Shown one piece after another: positions 16,039-23,972 of a DNA stretch of 35,581 nt. How positions within the stretch are numbered: position 1 is the stretch's first letter; every line of letters starts with the position of its first letter. This DNA is from an uncultured Pseudomonadota bacterium (GTDB lineage: Bacteria; Myxococcota_A; UBA796; SXON01). Where the stretch lies: the NCBI GenBank assembly GCA_903900265.1, contig CAIUMM010000208.1, positions 1-35,581 on the forward strand, given 5' to 3'. The position numbers and the translations under genes are program-made. The notes beneath the pieces were generated by a model, which saw only the letters and a program-made list of their open reading frames with translations, was not told where the DNA came from and searched no databases.

Positions 16039-18513
16039 TCAGGGCTTGCCGATGCCCAGAAGCTCACCGATGGTCTGAAATACGCCAGGACGTTCCGCAG
16101 GCGCTCCTACTACGGGCGGCACGGCTTGGGCCGCGCAGTCGATCAACGGCACGGTGCCCTCGCTGAACCACTCGATGTGCGTACTCTCGCACCCTTCACA
16201 CACCGGCAAGTCGGTCGCGTCGCAGAGCACCGCCGACTCCACGCCATCGGGCGCCGCAGGCACCGTCGCGCTGTTGCCGAGCGCATCCACGACCCGGGCC
16301 CAGATCGGCAACGCCGCCGCAGAGCCCGTAAGCCCCAGCGCCTTGCCATCGTCAAAACCAACCCAGACCACCACGCTGTAGCCCCCGCTGACGCCAGCGA
16401 ACCACGCGTCCTTGGTGGCGTCCGTCGTGCCGCTTTTTCCGGCCGCGCCGGGGCCTACGCCATAGCGACTCGCTGCCTTGCCGGTGCCTTCGGACATCAC
16501 GCTGCGCATCACATCGCTCGCGAGCCAGCGGGCGCGCGCCGAGTAGGCCGGGCCTTTGGCGGCGGCCAGGGTGAAGCGCACGCCTTCTCCACGCCACGCG
16601 CCGGTGGTCACCCAAGGCGCATGGTACCGGCCTTCGCCGGCAAAGATCCCGTAAGCAGCAGCCAGATCCACAGGAGAGGCCCCAAAGCCACCCAACGCGA
16701 CGCTGGGAAAATTCGTCGCGCGAGCGAGACCGAGCCCGCGCAGGCCATCCCGCTCGGCGTCCAAGCCCACCCGCTCCGCCAACAGCACCGCGGGGATGTT
16801 CCGGGAGTGTGCGATCGCCTGCCGAATCGAGATTGGACCTACAAAGTTCTTATCGAAGTTGGCTGGGGTCCACTCCTTGCCGTCGTGGGTGCGCACGATC
16901 GCAGCGTCGTCGAATCGAAGCGCGGGAGACAAGGTAGGATCTGCCTCCAAAGCGAACAACAGCGTCAGCGGCTTCACGGTCGACCCGATCTCACGCACGG
17001 CATCCGTGGCACGATCAAAGGAGCTGCGCTCCCAGTCCATCCCGCCCACCTGCGCGACGATCGCCCCATCCGAAGCGCGCACCACCACGACAGCGGCTTG
17101 GGCGCCCGCGACACCAGGATGCGCGGCGAGCACCTCAGCAAACCCATCCGCGAGCGCACGCTCGGCGTTGAGCTGCACCAAGGGCTGGATCGACGTGCGC
17201 ACATCCAACCCATCGCGCGCGACGGCACCTTCGCCCAGCGAGCGCTCGACGTCCTCCAAGGCGCGGTCCACCGCGTAGGGCGCGCGGCGCCCCGAAGGAA
17301 CGGGCGCGGTGACCACCGCGACCTCGCGCGCGGCTTTGGATTGGTCTAAGGTCAGAAAACCCGCGTCGACCATGCGCGAGAGCACGATGTTTCGGCGATC
17401 CTTCGAGGCTTCAGGATGCCGGATCGGGCTCCACCCGTTCGGCGAGGCGATCGCCCCAGCGAGCGTGGCCGCCTCGACGAGATCGACCCGCTCCACCGGT
17501 TTTCCAAACCAAGCCTTGGAGGCAGCGTCCATGCCGCACAAGGAGGCTCCGCCGCCTTGGCCCATGTAGATCTCGTTGAGGTACAGCTCGAGGATGGCGT
17601 CTTTCGAGAGCTTCCGCTCGAGCGCAAACGCCAGCAGCACCTCCTGAAACTTCCGTGCGGCCGTGCGGTCTTGCGTCAGGAAGATGTTCTTCGCCACCTG
17701 CTGCGTGAGCGTAGACCCGCCCTGAACCATGTCTTGGTGCCAGAGATCCACCGCGAGGGCGCGGGCGAGGCCCAAGGCATCGACCCCAGGATGGTCGTAG
17801 AAGCGCGCATCCTCCGTAGCGAGCACGGCCTGTCGCAGCACCAACGGGATCTTCTCCAGCGGGACGGGGCTGCGATTTTCATTGTCCGCGCCACGCACCG
17901 TCGCCAGCTGCGCCGGGGCGAAGGTGGCGCGATTTCCCGGCGAAACCGACCGCACGCGGCCATCCCGGAAGGTGAGCATCACCTCCGGTGTGCGTCCGGC
18001 TCTGGAGCCCGGCTTGAAGCCCTGCGCCGCCCGGTTGATCACCATCATCGTGCCATCGCCGACCTGCACGTCGCCGGCGCGCTCGGCCTTGTCGACGCGT
18101 GTGTACCCCGCGGCGATCAGCGTCGTCGCGACATCTTCGGGGGTGGTGCGCAGGCCGGGCCACACCTCCACCGGCGCGCTCCAAACGTGCCCCGGGACCG
18201 ACCACACCGGCCCGCGCAAGCTGGCGTCCACGCGCTCCACCGCGCCCCGGTAGCAGACCGCGAGCGCCGTGGCGCCGCCAAGAACGCCGCCGAGGGCGCT
18301 GGCTACGACGAGGGTCTTCAACCATGCGCGCACCCATGCGAGCGCTCCCTTGCCCTTGCCCCCGCCCTTCCCCGAGCCTTTGCCGCCTTTGCCCGAGCCT
18401 TTACTGCCCTTCCGCGGGGCCATGCCCATCGCGCGCGCGCCCTCTTCATCACGCGCAGCTGCGCTCTTTCGCGACGCGGAATCGGACTTCGACGAAGGAG
18501 GTTTGGACGCCAT
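16039..18513 (-). CDS. Class A penicillin-binding protein, PBP1B-like
   Basis: The 824-residue product is a bifunctional peptidoglycan synthase anchored in the inner membrane. The cytoplasmic N terminus is basic with KGSGKGG repeats (36-56), then one membrane helix (about 67-88). Residues about 100-215 resemble the UB2H-like domain of PBP1B. The glycosyltransferase GT51 domain shows LATEDARFYDHPG (Glu234) and QGGSTLTQQVAKN. The transpeptidase shows GSTVKP (Ser511-Lys514), SRN (570-572) and KSGTT (693-697), the three penicillin-binding motifs, with KSG in place of KTG. The ATG at 18513 gives this length but has no clear ribosome site; ATG 18429 is an alternative with AGAGGG upstream. A palindrome precedes the start. 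A second class A PBP is at 27340-29706. Confidence 0.93.
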   Translation of the reverse strand: MASKPPSSKSDSASRKSAAARDEEGARAMGMAPRKGSKGSGKGGKGSGKGGGKGKGALAWVRAWLKTLVVASALGGVLGGATALAVCYRGAVERVDASLRGPVWSVPGHVWSAPVEVWPGLRTTPEDVATTLIAAGYTRVDKAERAGDVQVGDGTMMVINRAAQGFKPGSRAGRTPEVMLTFRDGRVRSVSPGNRATFAPAQLATVRGADNENRSPVPLEKIPLVLRQAVLATEDARFYDHPGVDALGLARALAVDLWHQDMVQGGSTLTQQVAKNIFLTQDRTAARKFQEVLLAFALERKLSKDAILELYLNEIYMGQGGGASLCGMDAASKAWFGKPVERVDLVEAATLAGAIASPNGWSPIRHPEASKDRRNIVLSRMVDAGFLTLDQSKAAREVAVVTAPVPSGRRAPYAVDRALEDVERSLGEGAVARDGLDVRTSIQPLVQLNAERALADGFAEVLAAHPGVAGAQAAVVVVRASDGAIVAQVGGMDWERSSFDRATDAVREIGSTVKPLTLLFALEADPTLSPALRFDDAAIVRTHDGKEWTPANFDKNFVGPISIRQAIAHSRNIPAVLLAERVGLDAERDGLRGLGLARATNFPSVALGGFGASPVDLAAAYGIFAGEGRYHAPWVTTGAWRGEGVRFTLAAAKGPAYSARARWLASDVMRSVMSEGTGKAASRYGVGPGAAGKSGTTDATKDAWFAGVSGGYSVVVWVGFDDGKALGLTGSAAALPIWARVVDALGNSATVPAAPDGVESAVLCDATDLPVCEGCESTHIEWFSEGTVPLIDCAAQAVPPVVGAPAERPGVFQTIGELLGIGKP

Positions 18514-18515
18514 GG

Positions 18516-18529
18516 ATTGACGAGTCAAT
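18516..18529. promoter_or_regulatory. Palindromic operator-like site between PBP1B-like and secreted-protein genes
   Basis: ATTGAC (18516-18521), two bases, then GTCAAT (18524-18529) form a perfect 6+6 inverted repeat. It begins two bases upstream of the PBP1B-like start codon in an 79-base divergent gap, and it is AT-rich for this genome. It could be a repressor site or an mRNA stem at the start codon; no regulator is identified. Confidence 0.4.
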
Positions 18530-18592
18530 ATAACGCTCCGCGGCGGAAGATTCGCCCTTTCCGGCGGGTTCGAAGCCGGGATAGGTTTAGAA

Positions 18593-19153
18593 ATGCTCAC
18601 GCTCTCCCTGCTCGCTCTGTTCGCAAACCCCGCACAAGCCGCGTCCAACGCATGGAATCCGGTTTGCAACTCCGCGGCAGACCCATCGGTGTGGTTCGTT
18701 TTCAGCGCCACCGATCCCAAAGCGACGCCGCTCCCCGAGTATGACTGCAAAGGATTGTTTTTCGACACCACCGCGTGCCCCAGCACGCTGGGCATCGGCA
18801 AGATCCGCGGAACCGGCACAGACTCAGCCGGTTATTCAACGTATGAGCTACGCTATTTGCCGGCGGGTGCGATTCCGACGATCATCACCTTCCTCAACCA
18901 ACCCGGGGGCGGCGTGCTCTACACCGCGCCGAAGGTCCCGTCCGCCGGCGCACCAACCAACGAGCCTCCGGCTCAACCCGAAGACTTGCTCGCGCTGTTC
19001 CTCCAGCAGCGAAACAAGGCCTCGGCCGCAACCTCCGGCGTAGCGATGCACTTGTGGACTTGCCCGGACATCCCGTTCGACGTCGCGGACAGCTTGCTGA
19101 CGCCAACGGGCATGCAGGTCGTCCGTCACGTCGGCAAAGTCTCAGGGTACTGA
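18593..19153 (+). CDS. Secreted protein of unknown function
   Basis: The 186-residue product starts with a short signal peptide (LTLSLLALFANPAQAAS) with a likely cleavage after AQA. The mature part has four or more cysteines (in NPVCNS, EYDCKG, TACPST and WTCPDIP), suggesting disulfides in an oxidising compartment. A Pro-rich linker lies around 118-132. I recognise no family. It is divergent from the PBP1B-like gene, and its last 12 bases overlap the 3' end of the convergent exported-protein gene. An envelope role alongside the PBP is inferred from position only. Confidence 0.7.
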   Translation: MLTLSLLALFANPAQAASNAWNPVCNSAADPSVWFVFSATDPKATPLPEYDCKGLFFDTTACPSTLGIGKIRGTGTDSAGYSTYELRYLPAGAIPTIITFLNQPGGGVLYTAPKVPSAGAPTNEPPAQPEDLLALFLQQRNKASAATSGVAMHLWTCPDIPFDVADSLLTPTGMQVVRHVGKVSGY

Positions 19154-19672
19154 GGCGCCGTCAACGCGCGGCTGAAAGCCCCGAAGCACCGAAGCCGCAG
19201 CCGCCTCTGCAACCACCAGATACCCAGGAGCGAGCTCGGCTTCCACGCGGATCGGAGGAGTAGCGTTCGCCGCCGACCAAGAGAGGATGCGCGAAGTCGA
19301 AGCGCTGACTTCCTCCGTCGACTCCGCGCAGGTAGCGACGCGCACGTCGTGCAGCGCCCCGAAGTCGTGGCCCAGATCGTCCGAGAACGCCAGCTCGCAA
19401 CCCGAGCCCGCGCTGGCCCCCGAGAGCACGCTGACGCGCAGGCGCACCCGCTCGTCCGGGTCGACCATGACGACGCGAACGGCGTCATCGATGCCTGCGG
19501 GATGCACGGTCCAACCCGAAGGTACCGGAACCGAGTAGCCCCAGGTCGCGTCCACGAACCGACCCTCGCTGACCCGCCCGGCGAGCACCGCTGCGCCGTC
19601 CACCACCGGAGGCGTCAGATCCGGCGCGATGGCGACCGGATGCGCGCACGCGAGGTACAGCAGCCACAGCAC
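19142..19672 (-). CDS. Small exported protein, PsbP/DcrB-like in style
   Basis: The 176-residue product starts at a GTG directly after the stop of the upstream crotonase gene (TGA then GTG) and begins with a short hydrophobic leader MLWLLYLAC. The Cys could be a lipobox cysteine, though Tyr at -3 is unusual and the leader is short. The mature part has GYSVPVPSGWTVHP and VRLRVSVLSG, resembling the alpha/beta PsbP or DcrB type, often seen in exported proteins of unknown function. It is cotranscribed as the third gene after meaB and the crotonase gene. Any link to their CoA chemistry is doubtful, because it appears exported. Confidence 0.65.
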   Translation of the reverse strand: MLWLLYLACAHPVAIAPDLTPPVVDGAAVLAGRVSEGRFVDATWGYSVPVPSGWTVHPAGIDDAVRVVMVDPDERVRLRVSVLSGASAGSGCELAFSDDLGHDFGALHDVRVATCAESTEEVSASTSRILSWSAANATPPIRVEAELAPGYLVVAEAAAASVLRGFQPRVDGASVP

Positions 19673-20491
19673 TCAACGCCGCCGAAAACGCTGGATGGCA
19701 GCGACATGCTCCGCGCCGCCCCACAGAGACGCGAACACCTGCGCCTCCACGTCGTCGCTGGGATCGGCCTGCGCGAGTCGGGACACCAAGGGTTTGATGG
19801 CCCGCGCAGCGTTGGGGGGCAACCGGGCGACCTCCTCAGCGCGCGCCAAGGCACGCTGCCACACCGCTCCCGACGCGCCTTCCACCACCTCGTCCACGAC
19901 GCCGACGGCCAGCGCCTGCTGCGCATCCAACGGCCGCTCCCGGCACAGCAGATCCAACGCGCGCCGTGCGCCGACACGCCGTACCAGCCGCGCGCCGCCT
20001 CCAAACCCGGGCGACACGCCCATCGCCGCCTGTACAAAGCCGATCTTCGCATCTACGCCCGCAAAAACGAGGTCACACGCGGTGAGCAGCTCCGCTCCCC
20101 CGCCCAGCGCCGGCCCCTCGACCGCGGCGATCACCGGCACCGGCAGGTCCGCGAGCGCATCGCACGCCGCGCGCATGTGCGCCTGCATCTCCAGCGCCGC
20201 GCCCTCAACCAGCAGGTGCTCCTGAACCGCGGCGAGATCCCCCCCAGCGCAAAACCAAGGCCCAACTCCACCAATCACCACGGCGCGCACTTCGACGCCC
20301 TCCGCGCAGGCCGCGACCAAGGCCGTTACCGCGTCGGCAAACTGCACCATCATCTGCGGAGACAGCGCGTTTCGCGCGGCAGGATGCTCCAAGCGCACCA
20401 GCGCGATGCGCCCAGCCGCGGCGCTGTGCCACGTCAAACCCACCCCACCGACGCCGCCGCCCAACGACGCCACGCGCTCCCGAAAACTCAT
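19673..20491 (-). CDS. Crotonase-family protein, ECHDC1-like (ethyl-/methylmalonyl-CoA decarboxylase candidate)
   Basis: The 272-residue product is a crotonase. The oxyanion-hole motifs are FCAGGDLAAV (80-89) and EGPALGGGAELLTACD (125-140). Glu134 matches Glu144 of rat enoyl-CoA hydratase, but the second catalytic glutamate (Glu164) is replaced by Gln154 in IGFVQAAMGVSP, so ordinary hydratase activity is unlikely. From memory the pattern ALGGGAEL-TACD, the F-V-x-x-x-MG-x-x-P stretch and the C-terminal WGG-x-x-x-x-x-AI match mammalian ECHDC1, an ethylmalonyl-/methylmalonyl-CoA decarboxylase that removes carboxylase by-products. It follows meaB with an ATGA overlap. E. coli also places a crotonase-type decarboxylase beside the meaB homologue argK. 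The decarboxylase role is inferred. Confidence 0.85.
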   Translation of the reverse strand: MSFRERVASLGGGVGGVGLTWHSAAAGRIALVRLEHPAARNALSPQMMVQFADAVTALVAACAEGVEVRAVVIGGVGPWFCAGGDLAAVQEHLLVEGAALEMQAHMRAACDALADLPVPVIAAVEGPALGGGAELLTACDLVFAGVDAKIGFVQAAMGVSPGFGGGARLVRRVGARRALDLLCRERPLDAQQALAVGVVDEVVEGASGAVWQRALARAEEVARLPPNAARAIKPLVSRLAQADPSDDVEAQVFASLWGGAEHVAAIQRFRRR

Positions 20492-21390
20492 GCGACGTCC
20501 TCGGGGCGCACCCGTCCGGCGCGAAGATCGGCGATGCAGGAGGCCGTGAGCGCCTCCCGCCGTGCAGCTTCGGCGCGCAGCTCGAGGAACGCCGATACGC
20601 GCCCCTCAGCCCGGCGATCCTCCCACTCCCGCCGTCCCGCGCCGCTCAACCACGCGCGGTGCGCTTCTACGCTCGCGAGCACCGCCGGTACGCCGGCCCC
20701 GCTCAACGCCGAGGAGGTGTGCACCGGAGCGGTCCACGCGCGGTCGTCGAGGTGCACCGAAAGCTCCAGATCGCGGGCGAGGGCGTCCGCGCCAGGGCGA
20801 TCGGCCTTGTTGACGCAAAACACATCGGCGATCTCCAGCAGACCGGCCTTCATCGTCTGCACCGTGTCGCCGCTCTCAGGGGTGAGAACGACCAGCACCG
20901 TGTCGGCCACGCCAAGGATCGCCAGCTCGCCCTGCCCCACCCCGACGGTCTCGACAAGCACGCGATCAAAGCCCACAGCGTCGAGCACATCGACGATCTG
21001 CGCCGTCGCACGCGACAAGCCGCCCGCTGCACCGCGCGCCGACAACGACCGCAGGTACACCTTCGGATCCTCAGCGTGATCCTCCATGCGGATACGATCC
21101 CCGAGGATCGCACCGCCTGTGCGCGGCGACGAAGGATCGACCGCAACGACGGCGACACGCTCCCCTCGTGCGCGCGCGAGCCGCACCAGCTGGTCGGTGA
21201 ACGTGCTTTTTCCTGCTCCCGGAGGGCCGGTCAAGCCGACGACGTGAGGCGCTCCGGGGTTGGCCCACCGACGGGCATTCAAGCTGCGCACCAGCTCGCG
21301 GCTCCCCGGAGCTCCAGCTTCTACCCACGAGATCAACCGAGCCAACGCGGCACGGTCACCGTTCTGGGCTGCGTTGAGGAGAGCGTGCAC
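20488..21390 (-). CDS. meaB: Methylmalonyl-CoA mutase-associated GTPase MeaB/ArgK type
   Basis: The 300-residue product is a G3E GTPase that loads and protects adenosylcobalamin-dependent acyl-CoA mutases. Walker A is GPPGAGKST (55-63). The downstream VAVDPSSPRTGGAILGDRIRM is the long conserved MeaB block, ETVGVGQ the switch region, and NKADRPGAD the guanine-specificity NKxD motif. These features distinguish MeaB from CooC or HypB. The end is slightly short compared with long MeaB versions. No mutase gene is adjacent; its partner must lie elsewhere. It is followed by the ECHDC1-like crotonase gene with an ATGA overlap (20488-20491). The 96-base divergent gap upstream carries a small inverted repeat. 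Confidence 0.93.
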   Translation of the reverse strand: MHALLNAAQNGDRAALARLISWVEAGAPGSRELVRSLNARRWANPGAPHVVGLTGPPGAGKSTFTDQLVRLARARGERVAVVAVDPSSPRTGGAILGDRIRMEDHAEDPKVYLRSLSARGAAGGLSRATAQIVDVLDAVGFDRVLVETVGVGQGELAILGVADTVLVVLTPESGDTVQTMKAGLLEIADVFCVNKADRPGADALARDLELSVHLDDRAWTAPVHTSSALSGAGVPAVLASVEAHRAWLSGAGRREWEDRRAEGRVSAFLELRAEAARREALTASCIADLRAGRVRPEDVA

Positions 21391-21441
21391 GCCTCCCTAT
21401 ACCCCGATGCTTCTCCGCTGCACCACCTGCAGAGCGTGCCA

Positions 21442-21482
21442 GTTGCGCCGCAACAGATTACCCGCGCACCTTGAACCGGTGC
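21442..21482. promoter_or_regulatory. Small inverted repeats in the meaB/lipoprotein divergent gap
   Basis: GTTGC (21442-21446) and GCAAC (21450-21454) flank three bases, and GCACC (21466-21470) pairs with GGTGC (21478-21482). Both lie in the 96-base divergent intergenic region, where promoters for both genes should be. They are short and could be chance in GC-rich DNA. Confidence 0.25.
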
Positions 21483-21486
21483 AAGC

Positions 21487-22029
21487 ATGACCGTCCGCTT
21501 TGGCTTTCCCCTCGTTCTCTCCCGCCTCGCCGCCCCGTGCTCGCTCGCAGCGGCTGGTCTGCTGTCGTTGTTGACAGGCTGCGGCGGAACCAGCGCCGAG
21601 GTGACGGGGACCGCGCTGGGGATAAACTTCGCGGATGTGCAGCATGTCTACTTCGGTGGCCCGTACATCGTGCTCACCACCACCGAAGACATCGACTGTG
21701 AAGGCGTGGCGTTTGTACGTCAGTCCTACGAAGAAGGCGTGGCGCCGACCACCGACGACATCGAATTCGTCCAGTTCACCTACGTCAACGGATCGGTGGC
21801 GGAGGGCAACAAGTCCATCGCGCAGACCGACGCCGAGGTCACGTCGCTGGTGCTCGCGACGGACGGCGAGCAGATGGACTACGACCGGGCGACCGCCGGC
21901 GCGATCGCGGTAGACACGCTGGTCGACGAACAGTCGGTCACCGGCTCGTTTGACAGCGTGACCTTCGCCGACGGCTCGATCAGCGGCGACTTCTCGGCGG
22001 AGTGGTGCCGCAACCTCCGAGATCGATAA
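21487..22029 (+). CDS. Lipoprotein of unknown function
   Basis: The 180-residue product has a lipoprotein signal with lipobox LLTGC (Cys32) and a GGTSAEVTG start to the mature part. That part is acidic and beta-rich, with two cysteines (DIDCEG and EWCRN) likely to form a disulfide. I recognise no family. Its TAA is directly followed by the GTG start of the outer-membrane protein gene, so the two are cotranscribed and may work together in the outer membrane. Confidence 0.75.
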   Translation: MTVRFGFPLVLSRLAAPCSLAAAGLLSLLTGCGGTSAEVTGTALGINFADVQHVYFGGPYIVLTTTEDIDCEGVAFVRQSYEEGVAPTTDDIEFVQFTYVNGSVAEGNKSIAQTDAEVTSLVLATDGEQMDYDRATAGAIAVDTLVDEQSVTGSFDSVTFADGSISGDFSAEWCRNLRDR

Positions 22030-23478
22030 GTGAGCCTCGGAGCGCGCGCGCTCGCCGTCGCGATCACGGCGGGATGTTTTTGCAGCGCTTCGGCGTTCGC
22101 GGGTGACATCCTTGTGCCCGAAGCGACCCCGGCGCAGCTCTCCGACTTCAGCCTGTCCTACCTGTTCTACGACATGGTCATCGGCCAGCTGCGGGAACAA
22201 GGCCTTGGCGTTCAGGACGCCGAAGCGATCCGCCTCTGGGCAGGCCCAGACGGCGACGCCTGCTTTGACAACCCGGATTGCCCAAGCCTGATGTGGGAGC
22301 GCGACGCTGGCGGCAGCGTGCTCATCGTGATGGGCATCGGCCAGAACGCCGACGGCGTGTCGGTGAACGCACGTTTGTACCGGATAGGCGAGACCGAACC
22401 GGCGGGAGAACTGCACGAAACCGTCGCTTCAGGGAGCGAGGAGCGGTACGCCACCAAGATCGCTGGCATGGCCGCTCGCCTCGCCGATGGGGTCCGAAAC
22501 AGCAGCCCCGCGCGCATCGTGCCGTCGAAAGTGGCCGAGCCCGCCGAACGGCCGCGGCCGGAGCCCCGTGACGTGGAAGACCGCGAAGACCGCGAAGACC
22601 GCGACTCAGACTCCCGCGGCTCGCGGGAGTCCAACTCAAAAACCTCGAAAGCCACGACGGTCGCCGCAAAACCGCGCGCTCCGGAAGCCCCCAAAGACGA
22701 CCGGGACGATGAGCGGCAGCACATGGGCGTGCCGCGCGGGGCCTACGCACGCTTCCGCGAGAGCGGACTGTCGCGATCCGACTGGCTCAAGCAAAATCGG
22801 GTTCGCACCGGGCATGTGTCGCTGGAGTTGGGCGGAGGCTACGGCATGGGCGACGTCGACCGCGGCTACGGAGTGCGCGTACGCGTCGAAAATCAGCCCG
22901 ACGGTTTTGGCACCGTCGCCTCCTCGATGTGGACCGGCCCAGGAACCGGCAAAGGATTCGCAGGCAGCGCAGCCCTCAGCTACGCACCCGCTTGGTTCTT
23001 AGAGACCTCGATCCAAGCTGGCTTGCTCATCGGGGAGAAGCACCTGAACGTAGGCTGGGAGTGCCCGCTTGATCAATGCGGACAGACCTCCGACAGTCAG
23101 GACTACGACGCGGTGAAGAGCATCGAAGGCTACATCGAGCCCCGAGCGCGCATCCTGCCCCTCGCCACCGGCTACGTGAAGCCCTTCCTGCTCGTGGGCG
23201 TACACCTGCGCCTCTGGGACGGATTCGAGGTGCCCGACGGGTCAAGCGTCGACTACCCGAACGCGAGCGGGGGTTCTGGCGTCGGCATCACCGCCGGGGG
23301 CGGAGTCAGCTTCGACGTCCTCCCCGGGCTCTCGCTGCTGGTCGAGGTGCCGTACACGCTCAGCCTGTCGGACGGCACCCGCTCCATCGACAGCGCCGAC
23401 GTCGAAGCGAGCCCCTCGGAGCTCGAGACCACGGGCGGTCTGCTCCGGGTGACGGGCGGCATCGGAATCCACTTTTAG
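22030..23478 (+). CDS. Outer-membrane beta-barrel protein with N-terminal periplasmic domain
   Basis: The 482-residue product starts at a GTG immediately after the TAA of the lipoprotein gene. A signal peptide ([17 protein letters not shown]) is followed by a mixed domain to about residue 155. This domain, with [25 protein letters not shown], resembles a FlgO-like or TolB-N-like periplasmic fold only loosely. Residues about 165-240 are a charged, low-complexity linker ([19 protein letters not shown]). From about 255 on, alternating aromatic strands with Gly-rich turns ([15 protein letters not shown]-like patterns) end in GIGIHF with a C-terminal Phe, the usual BAM signal of a beta-barrel. Only 14 bases separate it from purE. 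Confidence 0.75.
   Translation: MSLGARALAVAITAGCFCSASAFAGDILVPEATPAQLSDFSLSYLFYDMVIGQLREQGLGVQDAEAIRLWAGPDGDACFDNPDCPSLMWERDAGGSVLIVMGIGQNADGVSVNARLYRIGETEPAGELHETVASGSEERYATKIAGMAARLADGVRNSSPARIVPSKVAEPAERPRPEPRDVEDREDREDRDSDSRGSRESNSKTSKATTVAAKPRAPEAPKDDRDDERQHMGVPRGAYARFRESGLSRSDWLKQNRVRTGHVSLELGGGYGMGDVDRGYGVRVRVENQPDGFGTVASSMWTGPGTGKGFAGSAALSYAPAWFLETSIQAGLLIGEKHLNVGWECPLDQCGQTSDSQDYDAVKSIEGYIEPRARILPLATGYVKPFLLVGVHLRLWDGFEVPDGSSVDYPNASGGSGVGITAGGGVSFDVLPGLSLLVEVPYTLSLSDGTRSIDSADVEASPSELETTGGLLRVTGGIGIHF
22576..22602 (+). repeat. Three copies of a 9-bp repeat in the outer-membrane protein linker
   Basis: The unit GAAGACCGC occurs three times head to tail, coding for Glu-Asp-Arg repeats in the charged linker. 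It is in frame, so copy-number change would lengthen the linker without breaking the gene. Confidence 0.8.
22609..22631 (+). other. Strong intragenic hairpin in the outer-membrane protein linker
   Basis: GACTCCCGC (22609-22617) and GCGGGAGTC (22623-22631) form a perfect nine-base stem with a five-base loop. It encodes the linker just before the beta-barrel region. It may slow translation or be a by-product of repetitive codon choice. Confidence 0.5.
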
Positions 23479-23482
23479 GATC

Positions 23483-23488
23483 GGGAGG
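23483..23488 (+). promoter_or_regulatory. purE: Ribosome binding site deciding the purE start
   Basis: GGGAGG lies four bases before the ATG at 23493. The same reading frame is open far upstream, but PurE homology starts at this ATG, so the site confirms the start and shows that the 5' part of the frame is not coding. Confidence 0.6.
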
Positions 23489-23492
23489 CACG

Positions 23493-23972
23493 ATGGGCAT
23501 CCGCGTCGGCATCATCATGGGCAGCAAGTCCGACCGCGAGACCATGCAAGCCGCGGCAGACATCCTCGACCAGTTCGGCGTGCCTTTTGAGATGCTCGTG
23601 GTGTCCGCACACCGTACGCCCGAGCGGATGTACACCTACGCCAGACAAGCCGCAGATCGCGGCCTGCACGTGATCATCGCGGGTGCGGGCGGAGCGGCGC
23701 ACTTGCCGGGCATGGTCGCCGCGCTGACGAGGTTGCCGGTCATCGGCGTCCCGGTTCAGACCCGCGCGCTGAGCGGCATGGACTCGCTGCTGTCGATCGT
23801 CCAGATGCCGAAGGGCATCCCCGTCGCGACCGTCGCGATCGGAAACGCCGCGAACGCCGGACTCTTAGCGGTGCGGATGCTGGCCACCACGGACGAAGCG
23901 TTGGCGGCGCGCTTGGATGCCTTCCACCTCGCGCAATCCGAAGATGCGGTGGCCGGCGAGCCCGCCGTATGA
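23493..23972 (+). CDS. purE: N5-carboxyaminoimidazole ribonucleotide mutase (class I PurE)
   Basis: The 159-residue product converts N5-CAIR to CAIR in purine biosynthesis. [13 protein letters not shown] is the N-terminal ribonucleotide-binding loop, SAHRTPERM contains the catalytic His, and [13 protein letters not shown] and [24 protein letters not shown] complete the class I signature. Together with the adjacent PurK this is the two-step ATP-dependent bacterial route. The ATG at 23493 is fixed by the ribosome site and homology. Its stop overlaps purK by four bases (ATGA). Confidence 0.97.
   Translation: MGIRVGIIMGSKSDRETMQAAADILDQFGVPFEMLVVSAHRTPERMYTYARQAADRGLHVIIAGAGGAAHLPGMVAALTRLPVIGVPVQTRALSGMDSLLSIVQMPKGIPVATVAIGNAANAGLLAVRMLATTDEALAARLDAFHLAQSEDAVAGEPAV

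Noticed and set aside
18495..18520. AAGGAGG followed by ATG-GAT-TGA on the + strand, resembling a two-codon minigene upstream of the secreted-protein gene
   Set aside because: It lies antisense within the first codons of the PBP1B-like gene, whose Lys-Pro-Pro-Ser codons generate the motif. There is no other sign of a leader peptide.
18514..18819. N-terminal extension of the PBP1B-like frame up to 18819
   Set aside because: It would overlap the divergent secreted-protein gene and shows no family similarity; the ATG at 18513 is a better start.
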